Translations under genes and position numbers: made by a program
Shown: piece after piece, positions 63,414-64,000 of the stretch
Numbering within the stretch: position 1 is the stretch's first letter
How the letters are laid out: each line of letters starts with the position of its first letter
Assembly (NCBI GenBank): GCA_003254885.1
Contig: QANT01008764.1
Span: forward strand, 1 to 64,000
Source: Purshia tridentata
Lineage: Eukaryota > Streptophyta > Magnoliopsida > Rosales > Rosaceae
Reading direction: 5' to 3'
Length of the DNA: 64,000 bases
The notes under the pieces: model-generated
What the model was told of the DNA's origin: nothing
Seen by the model: the letters and a program-made list of their open reading frames with translations, nothing else
Database searches by the model: none

Positions 63414-64000
63414 GTCAGTGTATTATCTCATTTATAGAACAAAAGGTTGACCTTATTTTTCATGTTCCTACTAGTACCATACATTTGTTACTTGTGAGGA
63501 ACACTAATTTTGTCTGTTTACATTGTGTTATTATAAATTGTGTTAGAGTCGGATCAAAGAATCCTTTTTCCTTTTTCTTTTTCTTTTTTGTTAAACGAAG
63601 TATCGGAAAAGTGTCTTTTTATTTTTTCTCATGGTTCAGCTTGGGAGTATGCTGCAAGGACTGTTCCACATTTATCATCTAGCTCAGTTGGGAGTATGAT
63701 GCGAACTAATGATGTTTCTATGAGATTGACCTACAGTACAAGATACGATGAGGAAAAAATACCCCTTCATGTTGGAATGTAATTTTGAGTTGTTTAAGAA
63801 TTCTAAACCATATGGGAAGTTGCAGGCTAACATTGTAATGTCCTACATCTATTTGTCCTGTAATTTTAGCATGTCTAAAGACGTACAGATTAATTCTTCA
63901 AGTTAATATGGATTCTCATGTAGGAGGCATTTTACCTGGTGATATCAGTTATTGAATTTACTGGGGACATGAAGATTCTTTTTGGTTGTGCTAAATTTTT

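Noticed and set aside
63637-63780. Possible next exon of the CCCH gene (after TTCAG at about 63637)
   Set aside because: Joining it in frame gives a short unrelated tail and an early stop, without the two further fingers expected in the family.

Overview
This is plant nuclear DNA, most likely from a Rosaceae tree of the Prunus type. The genes are intron-rich with GT-AG splicing, the spacers are AT-rich, and the 319-aa ACC oxidase matches the peach-type ACO1 protein as I remember it. No database search was possible, so the taxon is an inference.

Layout. 1-2.0 kb: a hAT-like element edge, then a solo LTR with a perfect 5-bp target duplication. 2.1-4.0 kb (+): a secreted beta-1,3-glucanase (GH17 plus CBM43). 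5.3-11.6 kb (-): a tandem array of ADS-type fatty-acid desaturases, with one intact five-exon gene and two pseudogenes that both lack the last two exons. 13.0-15.3 kb (+): an intronless ANTH clathrin-assembly protein with an expanded PTF-motif tail, followed by tRNA-Lys(CUU) (-) and a scrambled tRNA fragment. 17.8-19.5 kb (-): an intronless ARM-repeat protein. 21.3-25.2 kb (+): an 11-exon P-loop ATPase. 31.2-32.5 kb (+): ACC oxidase. 35.5-38.1 kb (-): a plant/fungal atypical dual-specificity phosphatase. 46.1-46.8 kb (+): a TAS3 trans-acting siRNA locus. 49.0-56.3 kb (+): an AGO4-clade Argonaute with 22 coding exons and a complete slicer tetrad. 60.4 kb to beyond the end (+): a CCCH zinc-finger protein, cut by the window edge.

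The most interesting element is TAS3, which no protein annotation would reveal. It has two miR390 sites (46331-46351 and 46500-46520). Between them lies one tasiR-ARF that sits exactly in the fifth 21-nt register counted back from the predicted 3' cleavage point. A 43-codon ORF with a strongly hydrophobic N-terminus stops 10 nt before the 5' miR390 site. TAS3 and the Argonaute lie about 2.3 kb apart, so two small-RNA pathway loci are neighbours, although AGO4-clade proteins are not the known miR390 partner (that is AGO7).

The other genes look like an ordinary plant gene neighbourhood (cell wall, lipid, endocytosis, ethylene, signalling) with no operon-like logic. Long spacers (25.2-31.1, 32.5-35.5, 38.1-46.1 and 56.4-60.3 kb) show no supportable genes. 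All exon coordinates come from reading splice sites by eye and checking that the reading frame closes; every complete multi-exon model closes in frame.
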